Shown here in pieces: positions 16,872 to 26,204 of a stretch of DNA of 64,000 nucleotides (the stretch's first letter is position 1; every line of letters begins with the position of its first letter). Source of the DNA: Halocatena marina (lineage in GTDB: Archaea > Halobacteriota > Halobacteria > Halobacteriales > Haloarculaceae); the NCBI RefSeq assembly GCF_023276375.1, contig NZ_JALLPK010000001.1, positions 558,001-622,000 of the forward strand, in the 5' to 3' direction. The notes beneath the pieces are model-generated. The model searched no databases. It was not told the DNA's origin and was given only the letters and a program-made list of their open reading frames with translations. The position numbers were made by a program, and so were the translations under genes.

Positions 16872-18866
16872 ATGATAATTAAAAATCCGATACTCATGGA
16901 TGGGTTCAGTGATGCTGTGAATGGCTATTTCGATGTCGAAGATCAGCTATCACGGTACTTTCTTCGTCAGGCAGACGGCCATTTTTCTGCCGAACAGGAT
17001 GAAAAGCGATCGATCGAATCACGCAGCGATTTCGAGGCACGTCGTGAGCGTGTGCGAGACATGTTTCTCTCAAGGATTGGAGGGCTTCCAGAGCGTTCTA
17101 AAGACTTATCGATAGAGACGGTGGATCGGCACGAACGGGATGAGTATTCGATCGAGATGGTGTCGTTCGAGAGCAATTCGAACTTCCACGTGACTTCGAA
17201 CTGCTATGTGCCCGACGGAAATGGACCACATCCGGGGATTCTCTTTCTCTGTGGACATCTCGACGATCCGAAATCGGATCCGCTCAATCAGAAAGCGTGT
17301 ATCGAACTCGCGTTGAACGGCTTCGTTGTCCTCATCGTTGATCCAATCGGTCAGGGAGAACGAACACAGTATTATGATTCCGAGACTGGCGACCCAGTCT
17401 TCGACGGTAGTGGTGGTGTCTTCACCCACTGCTATGCGGGACAAAAGTGCTTTTACGCCGGGATGAACCTCGCGCGGTACATGATCAACGACGCTCAATG
17501 TGCGCTTGATTACCTCCATCAACGAGACGATGTCGACAACGATCGGATCGGTGTTACCGGCACTTCCGGTGGTGGCACACAGACCCTGTATCTCTCACTC
17601 GTCGACGACCGAATCGATGCTGCCGCTCCGTGTTGTAGCGTTACTGAACGACGCGAGTGGTTGAAAAGTGGAAAGCGAATTGACGCCGAACAGGCGATCT
17701 ACGGTGCAATAGCGGATGGCATCAACTACGATGATCTGATCACGGCGATGGCACCACGACCGATTTGTATCGGTGCGGCCACTTCTGATGAGTATTTCCC
17801 GATCGAGGGCGTTCGAGACGCAATCGATCGCACGCAGCGTATCTACGACCTCTACGATGCAAAAGAACGGGTTCGTCTCGTTACGGCCGACAGGACACAC
17901 TGCTCCGTGTACGAACTCAGGGACGGCGTCTTCCCGTGGCTGTGTGAGAATCTTGCGGATTCCGAGTACGTATCCCACGACGAACGACGAACCCTCGAAA
18001 CAGCCGCGCTGCAGTGTACGCCTCGCGGGAGCGTCCAGAAGGCGTACACTGATGAGCGAACGATTGATGATCTGATCCGAGAAGACGTTGCAGAGACACA
18101 TCCCAACGCAGGAATACAACCGACTGTCGACAGCGCATGCGCTGACGAACTGCGACAGACGCTCGTCGAGACGTTCGACCTCGACCGGAATGTGTGTGAA
18201 CTGTCTCCTCGATTCATCGACCAGACTACATCTGATGAGTTGAAAGTCGAACGAGTCTGGTTCAAAACCGAACGAAATCCAGATATCGTCGTGACAGGTG
18301 TGCTGGTATCGGTGCCAGAACCGACTCAGTCCCCTGCTATAGTCCTGTACGAGCGTGGTACGGAAGAGTTACCGGAACGACGCGAGGAGGTCGTGTCCCT
18401 CGCTGACGAGTATGGGACAGTCTTTGTCTTCGATCCACGCGGTGTTGGTGCGGTGAAAAACCGTGCCATTCCGATTCCGTGGTGGGTAGATGCGTACGAC
18501 GACATCTACGGGACTGAGTTCAAATTGGCGTACGACGCGTTACAACTGAAGTCCTCTCTGCTCGGGATGCGCGTATTCGACGTGCTTCGATCTGTGGCAT
18601 TCCTCCGCAACGAAGCCGACGCCGAACGTATCTCGTTCGTTGGGGAGGGCATCGGTGCGTTCTATGCACTGTATGCGGGAGCTGCCACCCACAGTGTAGA
18701 CCGAATCGACCTTCACGATCTCCCACCCAGTTTCTATGAGATGACGACCGGGTCGAATGTCCCCTTTCACCCGCAACTCACTGTGTTCGATGTAATTGGT
18801 GCGTGTGACGTACCACAGTTGCTCACAGCACTCGACCAGCGTGGCGTGCAGGTCGACGTGCAGTGA
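16872..18866 (+). CDS. Tandem alpha/beta hydrolase, first domain active, second degenerate
   Basis: A 664-residue protein with two alpha/beta-hydrolase domains. The first (about 60-365) has a complete triad: Ser232 in GTSGGG, Asp306 in TSDEYFP and His343 in DRTHCSVYEL, and resembles acetyl-xylan-esterase/prolyl-oligopeptidase type enzymes. The second (about 440-660) keeps the fold pattern but the nucleophile elbow reads GEGIGA, with no serine. The longest frame begins with TTG at 16821; I choose the ATG at 16872, and 16896 is also possible. No signal peptide. A sugar or glycolipid ester could be the substrate, which would fit the adjacent sugar island, but this is only suggested by position. 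Confidence 0.75.
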   Translation: MIIKNPILMDGFSDAVNGYFDVEDQLSRYFLRQADGHFSAEQDEKRSIESRSDFEARRERVRDMFLSRIGGLPERSKDLSIETVDRHERDEYSIEMVSFESNSNFHVTSNCYVPDGNGPHPGILFLCGHLDDPKSDPLNQKACIELALNGFVVLIVDPIGQGERTQYYDSETGDPVFDGSGGVFTHCYAGQKCFYAGMNLARYMINDAQCALDYLHQRDDVDNDRIGVTGTSGGGTQTLYLSLVDDRIDAAAPCCSVTERREWLKSGKRIDAEQAIYGAIADGINYDDLITAMAPRPICIGAATSDEYFPIEGVRDAIDRTQRIYDLYDAKERVRLVTADRTHCSVYELRDGVFPWLCENLADSEYVSHDERRTLETAALQCTPRGSVQKAYTDERTIDDLIREDVAETHPNAGIQPTVDSACADELRQTLVETFDLDRNVCELSPRFIDQTTSDELKVERVWFKTERNPDIVVTGVLVSVPEPTQSPAIVLYERGTEELPERREEVVSLADEYGTVFVFDPRGVGAVKNRAIPIPWWVDAYDDIYGTEFKLAYDALQLKSSLLGMRVFDVLRSVAFLRNEADAERISFVGEGIGAFYALYAGAATHSVDRIDLHDLPPSFYEMTTGSNVPFHPQLTVFDVIGACDVPQLLTALDQRGVQVDVQ

Positions 18867-19148
18867 TCGGTGAATGGTAAAGCACACGTTACTTGGGTGA
18901 ACGCCCTCTTCCGTATCGATTGACGTTAGTGATGGCTATTGAGGAGAACTTAGTAGAGTCGATAACGGACGCGGCTCCGTACTTGGATTATCTCAACCAA
19001 CTGTGGAGATGGTGGACCTGAGCCACCGTAGTTCGTACCAAGATTGTACCCTCTTCTGAACATCCGTCTCCAACGACTTTCATACATCGACATATGGTTT
19101 ATGACGGACAATCGCCTGTTTTTTACCCGTTTCAAGCAACCATTGACC

Positions 19149-19460
19149 ATGACCGAATTCGATCCAGAGATGTTTGAGGACAAGTACGTTCACTACTTCA
19201 CAGAGCTGCAGGAGGCATACAAGCGCGCGTTTGACACCATGAACGAAGAATACGACTCGCAATTGATTCATACGATCGATCAGCAGGTACTCAACGAGTC
19301 AGAGCCGTTCTACGACGATGGTGCGTTTCGAATCGACCTCCCTGAAAGCCCAATGGCACGCGCGGATGTCGTCGTAGGAGAAGAGAAGTTCGAACACATT
19401 CTCGACCGATACACAGACGAGCTGTGTCAAGAACTTCGAGTCGTATTCGACCTCGAGTGA
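19149..19460 (+). CDS. Haloarchaeal DUF5783-type protein
   Basis: A 103-residue acidic protein starting MTEFDPEMFEDKYVHYF; the frame extends upstream but this ATG fits the conserved family start. It is predicted mostly helical (EAYKRAFDTMNEEYDSQLIHTIDQQVL). I recognise it as the DUF5783 family, widespread in Halobacteria and without known function. Neighbours give no hint. No membrane segment or Cys motif. Confidence 0.75.
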   Translation: MTEFDPEMFEDKYVHYFTELQEAYKRAFDTMNEEYDSQLIHTIDQQVLNESEPFYDDGAFRIDLPESPMARADVVVGEEKFEHILDRYTDELCQELRVVFDLE

Positions 19461-19608
19461 TCTGTTTAGAGACTCGTTCCGCGCTGCTCTGTCGTTCTTA
19501 GTAAACAAGTAATATGTTCGAGCGTAACTACACTGATTGAGAAAGAGACACAGCAAACAGTACATATGCAACACAGAAAACAACTGTCGCCTGCTCAGGA
19601 AGCACGAC

Positions 19609-20481
19609 ATGACTGAATCAGCCGACTACGATGATTTCGCGGATGTGTCCCCAGAGGCAGCGTTCGCACTGCTCGGCAACAAAACTCGAATCGATATCAT
19701 CAGGGAACTGGGTGAGATCTCTGATGAGTCTCTGTCGTTTTCTGCGCTCCGAAGCCGTGTTAACATCGCTGACAGCGGTCAGTTCAACTACCACCTCAAG
19801 GAGCTTCTCGGGAGTTTTGTTCGACGAACCGATGACGGGTCCTACGAACTCACGTATGCTGGAAGTCAGGTCGTCGGAGCAATCTACTCCGGAACGTTCA
19901 ACCAGCGAGGTGCTTCCCGTGCGTTCAAGCTCACCTCCTCGTGTACCAAATGTGGATCGTCGTTGGAGGCTGATTACGAGCAAGAGCGGGTAACCATTCG
20001 TTGTCCAGCGTGCGACGACCAGAAATCGTCGTTTGGCTTCCCACCGGGCGCGTTCGAGAACCGCACTCACGAGGAACTCGCACGCGCGTTCGATACGTGG
20101 CTTCAGTTGTTACTCTTAGCATCGTTCGGCGGATTCTGTCTCAATTGTGCTGGCCGAATGCACGGCTCGATAACCGATGTTTCCGAATATCTCGACGATA
20201 AAGAAATCGGGACTAAGCACGTCTGTGAGCGGTGTACGAATCGCACCGTGAACTCAGTTGGTGCCTATCTTCTCTATCAGCCCATCGTTGTCGCGTTTCA
20301 CCACGACCACGGAATCGACGTTACCGAAACGCCGATCTGGGAAATCCCGTGGCTGCGCGATGAAGAGACGACAGTGCTCTCTCGGGAACCGTGGTGTGTT
20401 CAATCGGTTGTGGAACTCGATGGCGACCGTCTCGAACTCGTGGTCGAGGATGATCTCTCCGTAACCATCGTCGACACATAA
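19609..20481 (+). CDS. ArsR-type winged-helix regulator with zinc-ribbon domain
   Basis: A 290-residue protein. Residues 10-95 form a winged helix (PEAAFALLGNKTRIDIIREL, FNYHLKELLGSFV) typical of haloarchaeal ArsR-like regulators. Then come two treble-clef-like cysteine pairs, CTKCGSS and CPACDD (about 108-145), and a further set CLNCAG and CERCTN. The C-terminal part is hydrophobic and aromatic. Such proteins are common in haloarchaea, targets unknown. The ATG at 19609 is chosen over the upstream 19537 because the coding quality starts there. Confidence 0.78.
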   Translation: MTESADYDDFADVSPEAAFALLGNKTRIDIIRELGEISDESLSFSALRSRVNIADSGQFNYHLKELLGSFVRRTDDGSYELTYAGSQVVGAIYSGTFNQRGASRAFKLTSSCTKCGSSLEADYEQERVTIRCPACDDQKSSFGFPPGAFENRTHEELARAFDTWLQLLLLASFGGFCLNCAGRMHGSITDVSEYLDDKEIGTKHVCERCTNRTVNSVGAYLLYQPIVVAFHHDHGIDVTETPIWEIPWLRDEETTVLSREPWCVQSVVELDGDRLELVVEDDLSVTIVDT

Positions 20482-20757
20482 AATACAATCTGAATCAATC
20501 CTATATTCTATAACACGTGTTTTGTTATCATATTAGTAACAAATTTATGCTTCTTCCTCATCGATTAAATGATGAATAACGGAGTATCGCAGTGGTTCAA
20601 CATCATTATATCATTACTATTTTATACTCGGTCATTGGGTGGTTTTACCACGGCTGTAATCGACACAACTAGCCGAAATGGAGACAATTCATCGGTTTCT
20701 GTATACGAGGAACCATTGGTGGAAAGCCATAAGCGTGCGCAACCGCTACCGGTCGGT

Positions 20758-21117
20758 ATGAGCACGGAAGCACAAAAATCAGAAGACGAGCTCCGAGAGG
20801 AGGTAACGAACTTCTTGCGGCGTAATTTCCCCCAGATCCAAATGCACGGCGGAAGCGCGGCGATCCAACACCTCGATGTGGAGGCTGGTGAAGTGACCGT
20901 CGCTCTCGGTGGTGCTTGCAGCGGCTGTGGAATCTCTCCGATGACGATTCAGGCAATTAAAAGCCGAATGGTGAAGGAAATTCCAGAAATAAACAGAGTC
21001 AACGCCGAAACTGGTATGGGCGGTATGGGCGGTGGGGGCGGTGGTCAAACCTCGCCATCCTTCCCCGGTGAGATGACCGACGACGACTCTGACGAGGGAC
21101 CACAGGCCCCGTTCTAA
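20758..21117 (+). CDS. NifU C-terminal domain iron-sulfur scaffold protein
   Basis: A 119-residue protein with a NifU/NFU domain (residues about 10-80) including MHGGSAAIQHLDVE and the Fe-S site CSGCGISPMT. NFU proteins carry a labile [4Fe-4S] cluster to apo-enzymes. A Gly/Met-rich linker and acidic tail follow. The frame extends to 20569, but the upstream stretch is hydrophobic and non-acidic, unlike coding sequence here, so I use the ATG at 20758. Confidence 0.85.
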   Translation: MSTEAQKSEDELREEVTNFLRRNFPQIQMHGGSAAIQHLDVEAGEVTVALGGACSGCGISPMTIQAIKSRMVKEIPEINRVNAETGMGGMGGGGGGQTSPSFPGEMTDDDSDEGPQAPF

Positions 21118-21433
21118 TCGCCTCGCTGTCGCGTTTGTTTCCTGCTTTATCTCTTCCTTTCAGAATAAGGTATGCGAATCAGAAGTCGTGAATCACGATT
21201 GTCACGGGAGACAAAGATATACTACTGTATTCCAATCAATTTTCTAAACAGTGTGTCATACGTGATGAAATATCCGTAGCAAATGTGAATCCTTACACGC
21301 GTAATGCTCTCGTACAAACGACATCTACGTCACTCTGAGCAGTATTGAATGGATATATCGTCGTCTTCACCGAGTAGCGTGTTCATACCTAACACACCAT
21401 CGTTATGTGAAATGCGTTCATACTCACTTTCGT
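21118..21433. other. Intergenic stretch, no gene seen
   Basis: 316 bases of AT-rich sequence between the NFU gene and the small zinc-finger gene. I see no repeat, RNA motif or open frame with haloarchaeal codon use. Confidence 0.4.
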
Positions 21434-21592
21434 ATGCCGGAATGCCAGAATTGTGGCGCGTTCGTGACCAGAGCGTACGCACGAGTGTTCACCCCGATCG
21501 GTATCGAGAACCCACGGGTCTGTCCGAATTGCGAGGACAAGATCCGTGATGGAGCGAGCGTCCGCGAAGCCCGTTCGACGCGTCGAACTTAG
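21434..21592 (+). CDS. Small zinc-finger protein (DUF7563-like), copy 1
   Basis: A 52-residue protein with two CxxC knuckles (CQNC at 4-7, CPNC at 30-33), forming one zinc site, and a basic tail (REARSTRRT). The middle motif ARVFTPIG is shared with a second small protein at 26205. Its stop overlaps the stop of the convergent phosphohexomutase by four bases. Haloarchaea encode many such proteins; several are linked to motility or stress phenotypes, but this one is uncharacterised. Confidence 0.75.
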   Translation: MPECQNCGAFVTRAYARVFTPIGIENPRVCPNCEDKIRDGASVREARSTRRT

Positions 21593-22890
21593 GAGACGAA
21601 GCTACTTGCGCTCTCAAAGACCGCTTCTGTTCGTGTTTCGTCCCGTGCTTCCGCCGTCACACGAATAAGCGGCTGTGTCCCACTGGCCCGCAGGAGGAAC
21701 CATGCGTCATCGAGATCGACCCGGACACCATCAAGTGTCGACACGGAATCCGCGTCGTAAGTTTCGGTTACTTGCTCACGAATAGCAGCCATCGTTGCTT
21801 CTTTCTCTTCAGTGTCGATGCTCGCCCGTCGGATCGGATAGCTTGGGATCGATGCAATGAGTTCTTCGATCGAGTGTTCGGCTGCGAGTTCGACGAGCCG
21901 GCAAGCCGCGAGTGGTCCGTCTGGACATCGCGTCTGTGAGGGCCAGATCCACGCTCCGCTCGGCTCCCCGCCAAAGGGTATCCCTTCACCAACCGCTTCA
22001 GCGATGTATACATCTCCGACAGGCGTATGCTCGACACCGACACCGTGCGTTTCGAGATAATCCTCGACAGCGAGGCTCGTGTCGATCGGAACGGCAACTC
22101 GATCCCCCTCTTCAGTCGAGTACGCGGCGAACAGCGCTAGTAGCGCGTCTTTTGGGACGAACTGTCCGCTTCCATCTACAGCCATCATTCGGTCAGCGTC
22201 TCCATCGTGAGCGATACCGAGATCAGCATCACTCTCTCCGACGAGCGAACAGAGAGAAGTCAGTGTTTCGCTGTTCGGTTCACTCGGACGCCCAGGGAAG
22301 CGACCATCGGGTTGGGCATTGAGCGTCTCGACGTGACAGCCGAGCTCGATCAATGCCTCGACGGTAACGCCTCCGGCCCCGTTTCCGAGATCGACGACGA
22401 CACTGGGACGTTCATCGCTCTCGAACTCGACTGCCTCGACGAGTGCCTCGACGTGCTTGGTTGTGGCGTCTGCTTCGGTCCGCGTGCCCTGTCCATCCCA
22501 CGGTTCGAGCGAAACACCCTCCTTGATGCGTGTTTCGATGGTCGTGCGCAGTCCTTCGTCGAACGCCTGTCCGCTTGGCTGCCAGAGCTTCAAGCCGTTG
22601 TCCTCCGAGGGGTTGTGCGAGGCGGTAATCGAACATCCTGCGTCAGCGTCGTACCAGTTGACGGCGCGGGCGACGGTAGGTGTTGCAGCGAGCGCGAGAT
22701 CGACGACGTCTGCACCAACTTCACGGGCGCCGGCTGCGAACGCATCAGCCAGAATCGTGCCGCTCGAACGTGGATCCCGTCCCATCACGATACGATCTGC
22801 ATCGACACCGACCGCTCGACCGACGTCGAGCGCGAGGTCTGCCGTGATCTCCTCTCCAACTGGTCCACGGATACCGCTCGTTCCGAACAT
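21589..22890 (-). CDS. glmM: Phosphoglucosamine/phosphohexose mutase (GlmM-like)
   Basis: A 433-residue alpha-D-phosphohexomutase. The phosphoserine loop TASHNPSEDNG holds Ser91, and the metal loop reads AHDGDADRMM. The sugar-binding GGEPSGAWIW and C-terminal phosphate loop RASGTQP are intact. It interconverts hexose or hexosamine 6- and 1-phosphates for UDP-GlcNAc or glycan precursors. I choose the ATG at 22890 (MFGTSGIRG, the usual family start) rather than the GTG at 22911. A second mutase lies at 26817 and a GlmU-like enzyme at 46638. GlmM versus phosphomannomutase is not certain. Confidence 0.85.
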   Translation of the reverse strand: MFGTSGIRGPVGEEITADLALDVGRAVGVDADRIVMGRDPRSSGTILADAFAAGAREVGADVVDLALAATPTVARAVNWYDADAGCSITASHNPSEDNGLKLWQPSGQAFDEGLRTTIETRIKEGVSLEPWDGQGTRTEADATTKHVEALVEAVEFESDERPSVVVDLGNGAGGVTVEALIELGCHVETLNAQPDGRFPGRPSEPNSETLTSLCSLVGESDADLGIAHDGDADRMMAVDGSGQFVPKDALLALFAAYSTEEGDRVAVPIDTSLAVEDYLETHGVGVEHTPVGDVYIAEAVGEGIPFGGEPSGAWIWPSQTRCPDGPLAACRLVELAAEHSIEELIASIPSYPIRRASIDTEEKEATMAAIREQVTETYDADSVSTLDGVRVDLDDAWFLLRASGTQPLIRVTAEARDETRTEAVFESASSFVS

Positions 22891-23131
22891 GGTGGTCTCC
22901 TCGATGGTCACAATGAAAACTACTGCGGGTTCCGGTTCGATCGTAGATAATCGATCATTGTAAACACGATCGACAGACTGAACCGGGTCCCGTTGACTTC
23001 TGTGCTGTCGTACAACAGAACGACCCGTGTCACGATTCCGTTGATGAATGTAGTAGAATGAGATGATGAAAACGCATCAGTTCATCACTAGTGATGGAAC
23101 TCTGAATAGAAATTAGACTATCACATTCATT

Positions 23132-23947
23132 TCACGTATGAAACAGTCCTTTGACCTCTTTCAGGAAATACGCCGCCTGTATGCGAGGGGTGAGATCAGA
23201 AAGGTAATACAACGTCCCGAGCTCTTCATCAGGGACCAACACCGGCTCGAAAGACGGGTCCTGAATGTTTTGTAAACCGTTCGATAGTACGTTGGGTGAG
23301 GCGTAGAACAGCCGTCGTCGTACCTCTGCCCACGAGTGCGCATCTGACAGATTAACTGACGCAAACGCGACGATGTAGCCAGCATCGAGCTTCGGTGTTA
23401 ACCGCTGCAGTGTGACCCCTCCAACTGGCTCATCGTGGAGAAACTCCCAGATTCCGGCTGGCGTTCCGCGGTACTGCCGGATGTCGCCATGGTGGAAACT
23501 CAATACGCCATGGGTTGGTTGCGTAAGGATTTCACCCTGAAGTATACCTACCTGAAAGTGGACGACAGCGTCGCACGTCTCCGCAACTGCCTCGACTACG
23601 TCGGACGGAATGGTAACACCGAATGGCTCTGACGGCTCCGCTTTACACGGGAGGTACTTCGCTGACCCCAGCCATTCAATATTCGACAGCGGCGTGTGTG
23701 TTTGTGGATCTCGTCTGACGATATTCTTAACGTACTGCACTCCCGTACTGCAGTGTTCCTTCAGGTGACTTCCGATACCGGAGTCGCCGAGTGTGTTCTC
23801 GTCTGGCTCGCTGGCGTGTACGACGAGCGGAATCTCAACGTTCGCGTCCTTAACGATCCGTCGTAGTGAGGCGACCATCCAGTCCGCGATTTCATCGCGA
23901 CCTGTTAGGAAGCAGACGCGAAGAGAGGTGCTGGATGACATATTCAT
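23132..23947 (-). CDS. Formyltransferase-fold protein
   Basis: A 271-residue protein with the methionyl-tRNA/sugar formyltransferase fold. The core segment is SFHHGDIRQYRGTPAG, with WEFLHDEPVGGVTLQRLTPKLDAG after it. The canonical catalytic Asn-His-Asp pattern is partly altered (Ser-Phe-His-His-Gly-Asp), as in a branch found in glycan or lipid modification clusters. It lacks the tRNA-binding C-terminal domain. The ATG at 23947 is preceded by a GATATACAAG/GATAAAC box; the next ATG is 23941. It stands alone, divergent from rpiA. Sugar amine formylation is a guess. Confidence 0.7.
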   Translation of the reverse strand: MNMSSSTSLRVCFLTGRDEIADWMVASLRRIVKDANVEIPLVVHASEPDENTLGDSGIGSHLKEHCSTGVQYVKNIVRRDPQTHTPLSNIEWLGSAKYLPCKAEPSEPFGVTIPSDVVEAVAETCDAVVHFQVGILQGEILTQPTHGVLSFHHGDIRQYRGTPAGIWEFLHDEPVGGVTLQRLTPKLDAGYIVAFASVNLSDAHSWAEVRRRLFYASPNVLSNGLQNIQDPSFEPVLVPDEELGTLYYLSDLTPRIQAAYFLKEVKGLFHT

Positions 23948-24142
23948 GTCTCGGAGCTCTCTGGCTTGTTTATCTCGCTTGTATATCCCGATAGCCCGCA
24001 ATAGTTACTAACAGCATAATGCAGGGTTTTCGTGGCTGCTGATGCGATAACGATGAAGTAACTGTCTACCGAATAGTTCACTGTGTCAGTTCTATCTACG
24101 TATTATGTCTAGAAAGTGGTTTATTGTAGTTGGGATGGAACT

Positions 24143-24188
24143 TTTCGTGTATATAGACATCTTTTATAGAGTATGATTATACACGAAA
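24143..24188. repeat. 11-bp perfect inverted repeat around a TATA box upstream of rpiA
   Basis: TTTCGTGTATA (24143-24153) and TATACACGAAA (24178-24188) are exact complements, separated by 24 bases that include CTTTTATAGAG. The arrangement, two arms flanking a likely TATA box 75 bases before the rpiA ATG, suggests an operator. Confidence 0.55.
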
Positions 24189-24262
24189 GAACTTCCTTAA
24201 AATCGCTGTCTATCGTCAGCAATTCGGATGCGCTTTTGTTTCCGGCTATTGAACTGTTCTCC

Positions 24263-24946
24263 ATGAAATCAGAGAACGGCAGAGACGATGCAAAACGGCG
24301 CGCTGGCGAATCGGCGGCCGAACTGATCGAAGACGGGATGGTCGTCGGACTTGGGACAGGAAGCACCGCAGCGCACGCAATTCAGGCGATCGGACGGGCT
24401 GTTTCCGAAGGAATGGACGTTTACGGGATTCCAACATCGTTCCAATCGCGCGCGCTCGCCCGTGAAGTAGGAATTCCACTCGTGACACTCGACGATGCGT
24501 TGCCAGATATTGCGATTGATGGAGCCGACCAGGTCGCAGACGGAGCGCTCGTGAAAGGAGGTGGTGGTGCTCACGCCCGTGAGAAAGTTGTAGACGCGCA
24601 TGCAGCGCGCTTTATTTGTGTTGTCGACGAAACGAAGCTCGCAGACGTGCTCAATCACCCAATCCCACTCGAAGTGCTCCCGTCTGCTGTTTCGGCTGTT
24701 GAGGACTCACTCCGCGAGCGTGGCGGTGAGCCGACACTCCGCGCTGCCGAACGAAAGGACGGTCCCGTGATAACAGATAACGGTAATCCGGTACTCGATT
24801 GTGATTTCGGGACGATCGAAGATCCAGACGTGCTTGCAGCATCGCTCTCTGCGATTCCTGGTATCGTCGAACACGGCATCTTCGCAGCTATGGCTGATGA
24901 GATTCACGTCGGCTTCTCCGATCGAGTCGATATCCGATCGGTGTAG
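24263..24946 (+). CDS. rpiA: Ribose-5-phosphate isomerase A
   Basis: A 227-residue RpiA that interconverts ribose 5-phosphate and ribulose 5-phosphate. Motifs are GLGTGSTA (phosphate loop), the active-site DGADQVADG and KGGGGAHAREK, and the DETK segment. The ATG at 24263 (MKSENGRDDAKRRAGE) matches the normal family length; an upstream extension to 24173 is non-acidic and probably untranslated. It has its own promoter with a long inverted repeat. In haloarchaea this enzyme supports nucleotide synthesis through the partial pentose phosphate route. Confidence 0.92.
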   Translation: MKSENGRDDAKRRAGESAAELIEDGMVVGLGTGSTAAHAIQAIGRAVSEGMDVYGIPTSFQSRALAREVGIPLVTLDDALPDIAIDGADQVADGALVKGGGGAHAREKVVDAHAARFICVVDETKLADVLNHPIPLEVLPSAVSAVEDSLRERGGEPTLRAAERKDGPVITDNGNPVLDCDFGTIEDPDVLAASLSAIPGIVEHGIFAAMADEIHVGFSDRVDIRSV

Positions 24947-24986
24947 TAACTACCCGATCGAATAGAAAACGAGTAACTGAGGGACC

Positions 24987-25154
24987 TTACAGGTCTCGCG
25001 GCTGTACTGTCTTGCGGTCGTTCTCTCCTGCGCGCCGTGCAGCGTCGTCGAGAAGGTCCTGGACCTCCTCATCGAGCGCGTCGTAGAAGTCCGATGCAAC
25101 ATTCATGTCATTAAGCGCGTCCTTTACGGCGGCTTTGACGATTAGATCTGCCAT
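24987..25154 (-). CDS. DUF1931 histone-fold protein (minimal)
   Basis: A 55-residue protein starting at the ATG at 25154 (MADLIVKAAVKDALND). It is a single, short histone-like fold: two helices then AGENDRKTVQPRDL, equivalent to the third helix start. The DUF1931 family is widespread in haloarchaea and is annotated as histone-like. It is highly acidic and unlikely to wrap DNA as a classical histone does. The frame extends to 25253 but the extension looks non-coding. Convergent with rpiA, 40 bases apart. Confidence 0.8.
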   Translation of the reverse strand: MADLIVKAAVKDALNDMNVASDFYDALDEEVQDLLDDAARRAGENDRKTVQPRDL

Positions 25155-25330
25155 ACAGAATCCCATTCTCGTACTTACTTTATAAACCTTCTCAAATAAG
25201 GAGCCTCTCGAGGGTGATGACGGCATTTTCGAATCCGATATTTTCAGAATCAAAGTCAGTTTCGAAGAGATAATAACAGAATTGATTCGATAGTCGATGA
25301 GTAGGAGTTCATGGAGCTCAGAACGAAGTC

Positions 25331-26098
25331 ATGCGCGAACTATTGAACTCCCTCGCAGCGGGTGAAATCTCGGTATCAGAGGCCGAAGCAGAACTGAACG
25401 GGTACGTGACCGGAGACGCTGGACGGTTCGATGCAGCGCGGACAGGACGTACAGGCATACCGGAGATGATTCTCGCGGAAGGGAAGACGCCAGAAGAGAC
25501 TGCTGCGCTGGCTGTCCTCGCGGTAGAAACCACCGAACGGGCGATCATCACCCGAACAGATGCACCGACCGCAAATGAGGTCGAAGAGTGTGTTATCGAG
25601 GAACATCCCGACGCTGTGATCGAACACGCAGAGCGTACTGAGACTATTGTGGTCTACAGTCCAGCATTCGAACCTCCATCACTCGACGCTGATATAGGAA
25701 TCGTCACCGCTGGAACGTCAGATGCCGTTCCTGCGGGAGAAGCAGCAACTATCGCTCGTGAGATGGGCGCACGCGTTACTCGGATCGATGATGTTGGGGT
25801 AGCAGGACTTGCACGGTTGATCGACCGTCTTGATGACTGTCGAGCACAGGATGTTCTCATAATCGCCGCTGGACGGGAAGGCGCGCTTCCAACAGTCGCC
25901 GCAGGATTAGTCGACGTTCCACTCATCGGGCTGCCTGTTTCGAATGGTTACGGGTACGGCGGTGATGGGGAAGCTGCCCTCGCTGGAATGCTCCAATCGT
26001 GTACACCTATTACAGTCGTGAATATCGATGCAGGCGTTACGGCTGGCGCGCAGGCCGGACTCATCGCACGTGCCCTCGATGCCGCTCGTGCTGAGTAA
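25331..26098 (+). CDS. larB: LarB, nickel-pincer cofactor carboxylase
   Basis: A 255-residue protein of the AIR-carboxylase-like LarB family (pyridinium-3,5-biscarboxylate mononucleotide synthase), the first enzyme of the nickel-pincer nucleotide pathway for lactate racemase-type enzymes. Signatures include TAGTSDAVPAGEAA, AAGREGALPTVAAGLVDVP, IGLPVSNGYGYGG and the C-terminal NIDAGVTAGAQAG. No larA, larC or larE is in the window, so the partners must be elsewhere. Haloarchaea often carry scattered lar genes. Confidence 0.88.
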   Translation: MRELLNSLAAGEISVSEAEAELNGYVTGDAGRFDAARTGRTGIPEMILAEGKTPEETAALAVLAVETTERAIITRTDAPTANEVEECVIEEHPDAVIEHAERTETIVVYSPAFEPPSLDADIGIVTAGTSDAVPAGEAATIAREMGARVTRIDDVGVAGLARLIDRLDDCRAQDVLIIAAGREGALPTVAAGLVDVPLIGLPVSNGYGYGGDGEAALAGMLQSCTPITVVNIDAGVTAGAQAGLIARALDAARAE

Positions 26099-26204
26099 CT
26101 AGCGAGATCATTATATTCTTTTGAATGAACTATCTAAATAACGAGGATATATAGGCATTGAATATCAAAGGTGTATTGCTGGCACACTTCGTGTCGGCGC
26201 AACA

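Noticed and set aside
18932..19021. 29-codon frame rich in Trp at its end
   Set aside because: Too short and without a recognisable motif; a decayed transposase end was considered but has no support.
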